This document shows, piece after piece, positions 33,986 through 46,100 of a stretch of DNA of 64,000 bases. Positions within the stretch are counted from its first letter, which is position 1. Every line of letters begins with the position of its first letter. This DNA comes from Eucalyptus grandis (Eukaryota; Streptophyta; Magnoliopsida; Myrtales; Myrtaceae): the NCBI RefSeq assembly GCF_016545825.1, contig NC_052617.1, positions 8,142,600 through 8,206,599 on the forward strand, written 5' to 3'. The position numbers and the translations under genes are program-made. Below the pieces are notes generated by a model. That model saw only the letters and a list, made by a program, of their open reading frames with translations, made no database searches and was not told the DNA's origin.

Positions 33986-36309
33986 GACGGTATCCTCATT
34001 ATCATATTTCATTTTCACAATTGTGTCTCAATATCAACGTGGCATATGATGTGATGGTAACAAGGTCTATTTCAAATTTTGACATTATGTACCATGCTAT
34101 ATGATACCATATATGCAACACAATACATCACATCACATGAAACCAATTCTTTTATTTTTCTGAAAATATATAAATGTTCGGATGAAGCATCATACACAAT
34201 TCCGAAAATACTTTCAATTTAATGCCTAAACAGACTCCAAAAATTATGAAATTTTGATAGATTATAAACAACACCTAAAGGTAGTTATCTCGTAAATACA
34301 TTATGCCAACAGAACTCTACAAGATTGGGTACGGCCCATGCATCGCAGATTTCGAAATTCAAACAATCCTGTGATAGACAAGACTTAAGGGCAGATATTT
34401 CATGAAGAATACTTCACCAAAAGAATTTCACATAAAACCGAATAGTCCACGCATTACAGCTTTAAAAATTCTAACAATTCGGCTTGCACAGTTTCAGAAA
34501 ACATTTCGATTAAATACCCAAATGAACTTCAAAATTTATGAAATTTTGACATGTTATAGACAAGTCCTAGAGGTAAATATCTCATGAAGACATCAAAACC
34601 CAAATCGCTCTAGGTTAATAGATATAGACGATTATTTTCCCCTTTTCTCGGTGTCATCTTTTCCAGATTATCATCTTTCGAAAGAAACTCATTTCACCGA
34701 CTTACATATGTTCATTTATTCTAAATGTTGTGTATGTTATTCCTCAGAATATTACCTACAACTTTCATTAAGGACACACGAACAAATTTTAACTGTATGA
34801 TTTTATAAAAATCATGAAATCATGCTGGGTCGAAGTAACGTTTTTCCCAGAGCCAGTTTCTTCAAAAGACAACGATTTTCACCAACCTATATTTGTTCAT
34901 TTCCTCTAAAATTTTGATATGTTCTAACTCAAGAAGTATACTACAACTTTCATTAAGAGATCGAAGTGATATTTTCACTAAAAAGTTACTTTACAGACCA
35001 CGAAATCTCTAAAGGTCATCACAACAAATTCCAGATCTAACTTCTCCAAAGAAAAATCGTTTCACTAACCAATACTTGTTCGTTCTGTCTCAAATTTTAG
35101 TATGTTGTTCGTCAAGGTGTTCTCTACAACTTTCATGAAGAAATCGAAACAATATTCCGACTAAAAAGTTACATACAACCCACAAACTCAAGGACGGTCG
35201 AACTGGTCTTTCCAGAAACAGCATGCATGACCAACGAATCTCTCTTCAAGGCTCCGAAATCTCATCCCATCTACCGCAACCAAGACTTACCATCTACTAC
35301 ACATACACACAGCAATGTAAAGGGTAGGATTTAGGACTTCACTTGCCTCACTCCTAAGCTCAATCAGCAAGCAAAACAAAGGGATCGTGGGTCTCGGGCA
35401 TGGCTCAACGGCGGCAGAGACTAGCGGCATTGACGGCGGCAGCTCGAGCACGGCAGAAGGCGGTCCCTAATTCCTCTTCGCCATTCACCCGCCTGCTGCT
35501 CACTCGCGAATTTCCTTGCTCGAACTCTCTCTTTCTCTCTACTCTCGGTTTTGCTCGGTCACTCTCTTTAGCTCACCTACACGAGCAGATTAGCCGCTGG
35601 TTTTGCTAAGAACCAGACAAGGAAGAGGGGGATTTTCGGTGGATGCATGCATGGAGGACAGGTGGAGGAGACGAGGACAGGTGGGTGGGAACGTGGCTTG
35701 CATGCGGTCTCCTCTCTCGCTCTCTGTTTTGCTCGACTGCTAGCTGTTTTCTGGTCACTGGTTTTGTTGAAAACTAGTCAACCAGTCAACAATCGAGGAG
35801 GGTCTCGGTAGCAGAAAGGGGGTGAGGACGGGTGGAAGCAACGTGGCCATCGCTCGGTTCTCTTTCTCCCTTCGCTGACTACCGAAGACAAAGTCACGTG
35901 GCAGCAGCTGTCCAAGTTTTCTTCTTCGTTAGCAGCCCCACAAGGAAGCGACGTGGCCTCCCTTGGCTCTCCCTCGGTCAACTAAGTTGGAGAAAAGATG
36001 TGGGTTATTGACTTGCTTTGTCGATCATTAAGGGGGGCGTCTCGGTTTATTTGGGCTAGCAAAACCGTGGCCATATGATCCTAATGGGTGGCCCATTTCT
36101 TCAAAATTTTAATCCTCAAACTTATATACATTGCACAAGCATCAAATTAATTACTTGCATGGAGAATGAACTTGACAAGACCATAGTTTATTCTACAATC
36201 GGACCCGTCACTAAACATAATGTATTGATCCAACAATAATACGAATCAATGCCCGTAAATAATATAAATGACATAGTCCGAATGATACCTCCATCACTTA
36301 GCTACGGAC

Positions 36310-36508
36310 CATCGCGCATCTAAGGGTTGACAAAATTTTTCGGATGCCACATATTTCCCAGACTTCTAGTACTCGCATGATCCCTTCGATCCCGGGATCA
36401 CCAGGGGCTACTACCCTAGCACCAACAGGAGGTGGTGCTTCACCACCAGCGCTAGCCTGTGCTGGCGCTTTAACACGTCCTCTTCGGGTACCGACCTTGG
36501 TCGGCGCG
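36310..36508 (-). pseudogene. Possible gypsy gag N-terminal fragment
   Basis: One minus-strand frame reads VGTRRGRVKAPAQ ... DPGIEGIMRVLEVWE, resembling the basic, Pro/Ala-rich start of chromovirus gag proteins. It ends where a plus-sense LTR begins at 36509. It is too short for a firm call. Confidence 0.3.
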
Positions 36509-37648
36509 GTGACATCCCAGATTTTCAGTCCTGTTTTCTACTGAATAAATTGGGCATTTCATTGACGCACCTATAGGGCTATTCTCAGAGTTGATCACTC
36601 TTGAGATAACTAGATTATCTGGGGAAGCTATTAAGGAATTTTAATGCAATAGACTTGAGAATTCAACCAAGGATCAGTTACTCGACCTTGTTCATTTGCC
36701 GAGATCATTACGGCACAAATATAAATTGATTAGAGATCAAAGATAGGTCTGTTCAACTAAGATATGTGGCTAATTGTGGGTGACACCACAAAATTGGAAA
36801 TTTCTCGTCGACCGGCCTTAGATTGATTTTTCTGTCGTTTTGGTACCATGTGTTTGTATTTGAATCCTCGAGATTTTCACGACAATTGAGAGTCGCCAAT
36901 GTGTCGAGTGGGTTCATTGTGGCTCGAAGAAAATCGACCATGGGTCATTTGCACTAAAAATCTCTGAAAACTACCCGGTAGTCTAGGACACGCTAAAAAC
37001 GCGATGAATGGAAATTAACCGTGAATTCAAGTCCGATTTCAGAAATTGAAGTTTCTGTCATCTCACAATAAATTCTAGGAGTGTCGACCCAGTCTCAGAA
37101 AATTTTTCTAAAACCCGAGACTTTTTGGGAAAAAGTCATCGTGGGACCGTTTTTGTCAAGAAAATGCCGGAGATCGTTTTTTGTCACAAAATTGGGATGC
37201 AAGATGGATTCATGGGTCAAGAAAAATGTCAATTGAAGCATTGAAGTGTCAAATGAATTTATGGAGGCCAAATGAGATTGATTTGAGATGATATAAGTGT
37301 CCAATTGAGAGAGAATTGTTGGAAATTCGTAGCTCCCCCCATTGCCAAGTCTTTTGGACCACTTCAAATGTTGTAAAGGTGTGCTTTGGTGGTTGAATGG
37401 CAGCCAAAGGATCTTGGCTGGGAGGACAAGCTCAAGGGGGACAAAAATGTGGAAAATGTGCATGGTAGGCCCCCATTTTGGCTTTTCTCTCTTCCCTCTT
37501 GCTCAGCTGCCGTCCACCACCCCAATCCCCTCCATTTTTGTGCTGCTCGAGCTCAAGAAACCAGCAGGAGAAACCGCACGCCGCTGCATGCCATCGCCAC
37601 CGCCGTCGCCGGAAACCATCGCTTCGCCTCCACCCGCGCCAGGCCACG
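36509..37648 (+). mobile_element. 5' part of a plus-sense gypsy LTR
   Basis: Starts GTGACATCCCAG (first bases of the terminus lost). It is collinear with 24156-24813 and with the inverted start of the LTR at 24814-28177, through its GC-rich block to about 37645. There it switches to minus-sense sequence of the same family. Confidence 0.75.
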
Positions 37649-38068
37649 CGAGCCACGTGCATTCTTAAAGGCGATATACTCGATCACCGAGCCTTATGCA
37701 TTCTCCAAGGTGAAGTATCTAATCACCGAGCCATGTGCATTCTCCAAGGCGATTTACTTATTCACCGAGCCACATGCATTCTCCAAGGTGATGTACCAAT
37801 TTAACAAATCATGTGCATTCTCCAAGGTAATTTACTTATTCACCGAGCCACGTAATACAACATTCTTTTCTACCACTCTATATATAGCCCATTAAAATAT
37901 TATTGGCGCTATAGACCCACGCTCGGTCATTTTCCAATTAATTTATGAAATTGAATAATTTCGGAATAAAATCCTAAAATCATAATTAATTCAATTCAGC
38001 ATAATTTAGCATTCAAATAAATAAATAGACTGCACCACAATAATCAGCATAAAATTCCAGTCATCGGC
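37649..38068 (-). mobile_element. Minus-sense LTR fragment, truncated by the assembly gap
   Basis: From the 39 bp minisatellite (37649-37852) onward it matches 25974-26400 closely, in the same orientation as the gypsy 3' LTR, and stops at the N run. It joins 36509-37648 head to head. Confidence 0.75.
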
Positions 38069-38168
38069 NNNNNNNNNNNNNNNNNNNNNNNNNNNNNNNN
38101 NNNNNNNNNNNNNNNNNNNNNNNNNNNNNNNNNNNNNNNNNNNNNNNNNNNNNNNNNNNNNNNNNNNN
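38069..38168. other. Assembly gap of 100 N
   Basis: Exactly 100 undetermined bases, the customary placeholder for a gap of unknown size. Confidence 0.98.
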
Positions 38169-38980
38169 AGTAATTCACCAACAATGGACATTATATGAAA
38201 GTCATTTTCCTCTTTGCCCATTAAACTTTCTTGGTATGTCACGGTTATTCACCTATATGGCTTGTGAGAAATAAGAAGCTTTACAGTACTGATTTTGTTT
38301 TTAGATATACATACAGCCTTTAGACACGTTCACGAAGCATGCATGAGATTGTATTATTATCAATATGTTAGGTCTAGAGTTCCACAATAATGTCATGGAA
38401 ATTGTAAAGTAATATTTGGACACTCTTTTTCGTAGGATAATTGCAAAAGGATGAGAACCCAAATTATAAAAAGAGAAGGAATGGGTTAGTAGAATGGAAA
38501 AAAGGGAAAAATATCGGAAAAGTCACAAACCCATTATATTTGTATTAATTTTGTTTTAAATCTTTTAACTTGATTCATATTCAATCATTTCGGCTAATTT
38601 TGGCCGGATACTGCTAACATGGACGTCGACTGGCTTTATGTAATATCACCGGTACTAACACGGACAATTTCTATCTTAATATTTTGTTGATTTTTTAATT
38701 ATTTTTCTGATTTTTCTTTGTTTCTTTAATTTTAGGTGTAGAGGTCACGAAAGATCCACTTATTGATGCCCATGTAGAGAACTGACTAGACACGTGGCCC
38801 AAAATTTCGTTTCTCCTTCGGCCTTTTACACTTCGACAGCCCAAGGCGTGAGCCCAATTAAAGTTCTCGTGGGCTTCGGTTATGAACCCAAAACGCGCCT
38901 AAACCGGTTCGACCCGACTCGTCCGGTTAATACTCGAGCGAAGGCGAATTCCACCATCGCCAATCACGAGTCACGAGCCA
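38169..38980. other. Intergenic, with a possible transposon arm
   Basis: AT-rich, no gene. 38505-38700 begins GGGAAAAATATCGGAAAAGT and has the style of the MULE-like arms elsewhere in the window. I see no second arm. Confidence 0.4.
38790..38900 (+). promoter_or_regulatory. Likely VHA-e promoter, GCCCA-type motifs
   Basis: Several GGCCCA/GCCCAA/GTGGGC motifs (near 38798, 38841, 38854 and 38869) lie upstream of the VHA-e leader. Site II-type motifs are typical of plant housekeeping promoters. The transcription start is not determined. Confidence 0.4.
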
Positions 38981-39245
38981 CGACCACCGATTTTGGGAGT
39001 TTGCGACGGCGATCGATTCTCTCTCCATCCTCCTCGCCGGCGGGGGCCACCGGAAGATCCCTAAGGTGCGACCTCGCTCTCGTTTCGTCGTTTCAGTCTT
39101 CGATCGCGATTCTCGCTAACTAGAACGTTCGTGTCGATACGTGATTTCGGCGTCTCGGCATGTGATCGGAAACCCTAATCGTGGCTTCAGATTCCGAGTT
39201 CGATCGCCGGACTGTGCGCGTTCTCGGCCGTAGATACGGAGATCG

Positions 39246-41574
39246 ATGGGGTTCTTGGTGACGACGCTGATCTTCGCCGTGATCGGGATCATCGCGTCGC
39301 TCTGCACCAGAATCTGCTGCAACCGAGGGCCTTCAACGAATCTGTACGCTCTCTCTGCTCTGGCGTTTTCGCCCTCTTTCCTTGTTCCTGCGCTGGTTCG
39401 ATAGTGTGGTTTTGCGGATAAAGCAGTCGATGCGTACCGAATTGCAAGTAATCGACTGTGTTGCGTTTGAGGAATTATGACGTTCTAAGTGCTTCTGTTG
39501 ATTTCTCGCTGTCGGATATATGCCGCTCAATGGAAGCCCTGTGAATGAAGTGTGCTGGTCATTAGTCAAGTTTGCTTGTGCCTTTGCTCGGCTCATTAGA
39601 ACAGATGTTTGCCGCAAACTCGCTTCTGTGAATGTCGATGGTATTTCCATTATGAGGAAAAGGCTGAAGAAGATAATTTCAGAGAAATGAAAGCATGGTG
39701 GGAGACTTGAGCATAGAAGTAGGCTTGGCCTTGCGATTTGCATCTGTGAAGAAGAAAACTGTCGTTAACCAGTTGCGACGGGCTATATTTAATAAACAGC
39801 TGCCTTGGTGTATTTGATGAAAAATCGTAGTCAGTTTGCAAACCTGAACAGGTTTGAAGGCAGGAGTCAAATGAGGAAACTAAAATGAAGAAATGAATCC
39901 TGAGAACATGGTCAAAAAATGAATCCACTTTCAAAAAATATGATAAAAACGCTTTCAAAAAATATGATAAAAATCTTGTCTCGTAGAATTTTGTCATGCT
40001 TGTTCAGTTGCAAATGAAAGAGTTATGATTACTTAAAAATTGAATCCCATTGGTTGGGAATAGTGTCTGTTTCCTGCTAGCCGGCAACTATGAATTTGTC
40101 TAAGTGACTCTGAATGTGAATGATGCATAATGTATCTGATTCATTTGAACTTCAAAATGTCAAGTGTAACTTTTATGTCTGGATTGTGCGTAAGTTCCTC
40201 TTTATGTATATTCATTTGTACATTCCTCAATTTTGCATGTTCAATTATCATTTGCCGATACCTTTGACGGTTTGGCCTTTTGAAGTGGCTGCATTTGTTC
40301 AGACAGCTTATATAGTGTCGGATATGTCTCGGTTTATGCCTTGTAATGCTTAATAGTGAGGTGCACCATGTATCATAATAAGTGGAAGAAATTCCATCCC
40401 TTCCTTGTGGAGGTCATAGACAAAGGGACACTAGAGTATATAAATAGGCACTAAAAAGACAAGCACCCTATAAAATCAATCACAAAAAAGAAGATGAATT
40501 CTCTCATATTAAGACATATATCAGAACTCTGTGGCAACTCTCTCTTAGCAGAAATGAATAAGATCTAACCATGGTGATTCCTGTAGAAATATTGGTTGTT
40601 TTTCTCTTATTACGTGCTAAAGAAAATGTGCACCCTCATGAGATCTGTTTCTTGTTCTTTTTGCATAAACTTAAAGTACCATATAGATTTTTTGTCTGCT
40701 GAATGAACATGTTCTTGTGATGCAGGTTCTATCTAACGTTGATTATTACAGCAACAGTGTGTTGTTGGATGATGTAAGTACTCTTTCTATCGCAATATAT
40801 CAGCTTAAAGTGTTCGTGAGCATTAATTCCATGTGACTGCTCTCTTGCTAGTCAGCTATTTCAGTATCTCATTTCTTGAAAGATATTTTGAATTGTGGAA
40901 TGTCATGTTAGTTTGAGGGACAATAACTGTAGCACGATTTAATAGATCCCTTTCTAAATCTGTCTGTCTCATAAAAACGGATGTATTGAGATGTATTAAT
41001 TGTTGGTCACATGAATTGAAGTTACAGTACTGTCCTTCTAAGTAGTTAGGGTGGCGACTACCAGAAAAACAGATCAATAAGTTTTTAATGGGAGCATGGA
41101 TTACAGTCCATCAAATATGAGTAGAATCTTATTGGCATGCTTACGATTGCATAAGAGATCATGATTGAGAAGTGCTTTCTTTATACTGAAAAGGAAATAT
41201 AATTTTCTTGTTAGATGATCATATATGCTATTCACCTTTGACAATTCAGTATGTGGATTCTGTTACTGCCCAATTTTACAGCTGATAATATAGAAATCAA
41301 TCTAGATTAAGGCATGTAGTGGAAAACGCTTTGACTGTAGTTATATTGAGCGGTGATTGTACTATAAGAAATTGCAACTTGACTGCGAATTGCCATTGGA
41401 GATGAGCTGTGCTCCAGGAGAAAGGTTTTCGGACCTAGGAAATAATGTCTTAATATTTCCACATTTTCTATCTTATCCTCAATTTGGTCATTTCGTTCTC
41501 TCTTCAGGTGGGCAATTGTATATCTCGCTCAAATGAAACCGCTGATTGTCCCTATTCTGAATGAGGGGGAATGA
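39246..41574 (+). CDS. VHA-e: V-type proton ATPase subunit e, 70 aa, three coding exons
   Basis: Exons 39246-39343, 40726-40773 and 41508-41574 join in frame with GT-AG introns to a 70-residue protein, the normal length for plant VHA-e. It starts [20 protein letters not shown], continues [12 protein letters not shown], and its third exon gives [20 protein letters not shown]. Two hydrophobic segments (about residues 3-20 and 35-55) are the membrane spans. Subunit e is a small part of the membrane (Vo) sector of the vacuolar/Golgi proton pump and is linked to its assembly. A leader intron is likely (donor at 39066, acceptor ending at 39190), with the ATG 55 bases after it. The gene is compact apart from a 1.4 kb first coding intron and looks intact. 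It was identified from remembered family sequence, not by search. Confidence 0.95.
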
Positions 41575-41839
41575 AGCTCTACAAGTATATATACCATCAT
41601 CGGAGGACCCAGGATTTGATGAGAAGTATCCGATTCCTGGTCGACAGGGACCATTTGGTTATTTGGCTTTTTGCAGTGTTTGTGTGTGAGCGAGTATTTT
41701 CCTTCTTTGTCAGCCCCATTGATGTATCAGCTTCTTAATTAATCTTGCTAGTCTGTCTCTGTTTCGTCTTAGAAACATGAGGAAATTTTATTTTATTTTT
41801 TTGGGGGGGAGGGGGTTTGGGGTTATAACATTTTAGCCA

Positions 41840-42885
41840 TGATTGGCCCAATCAACGCCAAATATAAACCATACGTACCTTGGGGAAGCCCCAGTGCGAA
41901 TGGCTATATCGTGGTAACGGGCTAAATGGAGGCCCCAAGTAAAAATAACACGTGCCTTAATGGACCTACAGTAGGGTTGGCCAACTTCTGGGTTTCCAGT
42001 AATCAGTCAAGGCCCAAAGACAACCTCCCGTGGGACAGACATAGGGCCCACTAAATGGCCCAATCAAATGGGGAATAAACGTGATTTAATAATGGGCCGG
42101 TCCACCACGAGTGGGTAGCACACTTTACCACCCACAAGTGGGCCTTTAGTACAACTAGACCGTTTGTAACGTTCCACAGCACAAGGGTCCAACAGTGGGA
42201 CACGTGGCCTATTTGAGGCCCGAAAGCGCGCCGCCAAAATCGCTTATTGTATGAGTAGACGGATTGATACGTGGTCCTTAATAATGGGCTGTTCCACGAG
42301 GGCCCAACATTGCGCCACGCGGCCCATTTAGCTTAAAAGTGGGCCACAAAGATTGGCCTTTGGTACAGTGAGCACAAATGGACTTAAAACGTGGGCCTTG
42401 CTAATGGCCCGTCCACTGCAAAAGGCCCAATAATGGGCCACGCCTGAGCTCCATATAATGGGCCTTGTCAATGGACCAATACGCCTAATGGAACCACGTG
42501 GCCCATTTACGGGCCCAAGAGTGGGATTGGATGCGCACCTTTGCATGAGCTTCAATGATGGACCGATTTAAGGAAAATGGGCCCGACAATGGACCACTGG
42601 GGCCCAAAAGGGGGACCACGTGGGCCTTTAGTATCAACAATGGACCGGTTTACTATAAATGGGCCCAACATTAGACCATTTGGCCCATTTGAGGCCCAAT
42701 AGACGTCCTAGCAAGCGGCCCTTTATGATTGGGTGTCGGTACAGTAAAACCAATTGCCGAGAAAACGAACACCTCGGCAAAATGAACACCGGATTATTGG
42801 GCACAACTGTCAATTCACGGCCCATTGCCGGAAGGTCCACTTTCCGGCTAGAGGCCCAGTAAAGGCTTAAAGAACCCCACTCGCG
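41840..42885. repeat. Degenerate repeat dense in GGCCCA/TGGGCC between convergent genes
   Basis: Roughly 30 GGCCCA/TGGGCC words lie in about 1 kb, with CACGTGG among them (near 42199, 42495 and 42616). Sub-blocks recur at irregular 70-130 bp steps, for example GTGGGCCTT..., AATGG.CC.., GGGCCCAACA and CACGTGGCCCATTT, near 42139, 42273, 42392, 42459 and 42616. It lies downstream of both VHA-e and TAF6. I see no terminal repeats. Confidence 0.7.
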
Positions 42886-43161
42886 GACACAAACTAGAGC
42901 AAACTTCACTTGCTTCGGGCCAATCACAGCTCCACCGCATCCCCCAGTGAGAGGGAAAATGACTGGATCGTCCTTCGGCAGAACAGCAGAGATCACCTTC
43001 CGGAATCCAAGGGACGGGACCAGCTCAACGGCTCTTAACATATTACCGTTTCCATAAACTACTAGAAGAACAATTAAAACAGTTTATTGATACAGGCGAA
43101 CATTAATTTTGCACAAAACATGCGCCATAATGAGATAAACAAGATACACAAGCTTAACCAA

Positions 43162-46100
43162 TCACAAAAAAAAGGACAACTCGGGCTTCGGAGTGAAGCA
43201 GAACATGCTTTCGCCGAAATATTCAAACAGCGAGGCGAGCAAGTGTCCAGCATTCACATCCTCTTTCCAAGCCTGGGCTAAGGCGTTTGATGTCTTTGAA
43301 GTTGAGCCGCCACCGGGATCCCTTCCTGAGGTGCCTTCACTGGGCAATTGACGCAATACAGAAACACCAGGACCCCCCACTGCCCCTGAAAATCCGCTCC
43401 CTACTCCTTGCATGGAATTAGCAGGCATGCCACCAATCATTCCCTCTGTGGCTACTCTTTTCAGTGGCGGTTGCTGCCTTAAGTTATCCGAGCTCGCTCT
43501 TCGTTTATCTGAGTGCACATATGAAGTACATTACATGTAAGAAGGCATAAATTAACCGGATCAACAGTTTGATTTCAGGGAACGTAACTGACTGAAAAGA
43601 TTGCAGCAAGATTATCATACACTTATCTAAGATAGGGGAGAAAAACGAAATATGAACACAAAAAGAGAGAAATTCAAAGATTGTTACATATAAAAGCAGA
43701 ACTAACAAACACACAGCCGAGCAAGCATGAGTTGGAATTGGTACTTTAACAAAGATTTATATCAGCCACCATTTTAGCTAGTGGGAACCATCTGGAAGAC
43801 AAGATCTCCATTAACAAGCAAGTTATAGTGCCACTATAGTAAAGACCACGCACACCATTACCCCATCTAGTGAGAGAAAATAATGCTGCTATGAACTATC
43901 TATCCAGAAGAAAGCACCAGACAGTAACAAAAAACAATTCCATTCTCAGCTGTTGGTGCTCAATTTTCTGGACCCAACATATCAGCAGGCAGCACTAGGA
44001 CCATTGGCAGTTGAATACTAAAGTACTGACATAACACCATAAGACAATACAGGCAAATAGTCTCATCATTACTATCAAGAACATTCAATTTGTAGAGGCC
44101 TCAAGGGCTCACAACAAGTTGATGGCTAACAATGCAAAGCATATTAACATTCCAATCATGTGCAGAACTGCTTTATACACGCAATTACAAATCCACAAAA
44201 TCAGTACTTAATTATCAAACAATGCTAGTGGGAAACTCAATTGACAACATGCGACTACTATAGGGTCTGAGCTCATACTTGATATCGTGACCATCCTTGA
44301 CGTCGCAACCTTCCCGTTGGTCTTCCAAACAGCACGAGTTGGGGGTGAGAGCAAATTGGGGAGCATCTTTAGTCGATTGTACATACAAAGGCCAGCCGCA
44401 CTCTGAAAGCAACAAGTTTTACACAATTAGACTAATTTGCATACCCATATTCTCTGGCAACACGAGACAAGAAACTGACCAGCAGTGCTCCATAAACACG
44501 CCAGGCTTCAAGCCTCTTTATCTCATTTCTTTGATTCTCAGGCAACAATTCTGATGAAAGAAGTTGCAGATAAGGCTCAAGATTTGGTATTATCAGCAGC
44601 CGAACCTATGTTGACAAAGATGGCAAATTGATTAAAACCAACACTAACAAATTATTGGAAATGAACAAGACCAAAATTGAACATTGACATCTCCAACAGA
44701 AGCCAAAAGTAAGATTCAAGGTAGTTCATAATTTTTGCGATGAAAATCACGAATCATAAAATAACAAGGATTAGGGAAGTTCTAAAGTGAGTGAACTTCA
44801 GTCAATTAAGTGGAAGCTATTTCTTATATTTTAAAGCATCTAGTACATAGGCACTACAATCTCTACCAGTGCTGAACATACCACACTAGGTCCAAGCGCT
44901 GCTAATCCTTTGATTGCACCATAATGCTGAGGCAATGACTTCTTTGGATCAAGGAAAGCATGAACAAGGGTCCGTATGACACGCGGCTGCAGATTATGGT
45001 AAACATGCCCGTATCTGCAAAAAATACCCCAGGAAGTGTGATTCGCTGATTCTCATAAGCCAGATAAGCAGCTATAGCACATGTACATGCCTGCATGCAG
45101 GTCTGACCCATGAGTGGGCTTTATTCCTCTTCCATCTCATCACAGTTTTCTTTTCATGTTAATTCTCCCAAATATGACCAGCTAAAGGTTAAATAAAAAG
45201 TGAATAAAGTATTATGAACATGGGTGACGTAAATTATCTAAATTGCCACAACTTAATGAAAATGCTTCTCCCCTCGTCCCTTACGCTTGCACAAGGACCA
45301 AATGCCAAGGAACAAGATCAGAGGCAACATGAAAGCTCTCGGCATCATGAAATGAGTGGGGAATAAGTATTTCTAGGTGCTCGACATCTTTAAAGGGAAC
45401 TCAAAATAAAACATGAAGCAAGAACATGACTACCTTTTACATATTGAAGCAACCAGACTCGCTGACATGTTTCTGAGCTCCCAGTGATTGTCACTTAACC
45501 GATTACCCAATCTTTTGGTAACAAGACAAGTAATAATAGATGGCATCAATTGGTGCAGCTGGAGAGAGGAGATTTAGAAAGTTGAAGATCAATCAATGAC
45601 AATATAAAACTTTCACTTCAAACAACTGTGCAGTAAACAATTATAGGGTGCAAGTAGACTGAAACTGTATCCCACATTCAATTATTATTGTAAATAGGGC
45701 CCTCTAGATAGTCTAGGGGTAGAAGGCAAAGATATAGAGAAAACAAAAGTAGGGATAACTCAAACAGCATATCATATTCATGCTGTTATTTAATTCCGCA
45801 ATCTCATAACTATAAGGTACAGCTGTCCACTTTACAGGAATACACAGGTTTTTCCACACTCAAAACTGATAAGAGAAAAATAACTTAGATGTCGGCATCG
45901 TTCATCGGATACTCATTTCTTTTGTCCATTTAACATCATCATATAACATGAATGTAAGTCCTATCAGAATTAGATTTGAAAAACAGCTGATGTTGTGACT
46001 TACATAGGGTTCAATATGAACGTGTGGATTTTGAAGAAGGCTTCCCACAATGCGCACTAGGGCAAAAAGCAAAGAGATCTTGCTCAAATTTCGTGTAACC

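Larger units (their letters stand above)
32792..36300 (-). mobile_element. Putative right-hand (5') LTR, of a family other than the left LTR
   Basis: It lies where the 5' LTR should be, beyond the PBS-like site, and its sense end reads CCCGCTGCA. It has the same internal plan as the other long LTRs: a GC-rich block (35330-35980), AT-rich DNA, minisatellites, and paired hairpins with CATTTCAG at 33182-33222. Its sequence and ends do not match the 3' LTR at 24814-28177, which a single intact insertion would require. Boundaries, especially the outer one near 36300, are approximate. 34150-35260 contains AT-rich direct-repeat-like blocks and no gene. Confidence 0.45.

Noticed and set aside
33614..34054. 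Overlapping plus-strand frames of about 145 codons
   Set aside because: They follow the GC-rich degenerate repeat within an LTR in two frames at once.
42634..43041. 135-codon minus-strand frame ending inside the GGCCCA-rich repeat
   Set aside because: I recognise no domain, it partly overlaps the repeat, and nothing suggests transcription. Left unassigned rather than called a gene.
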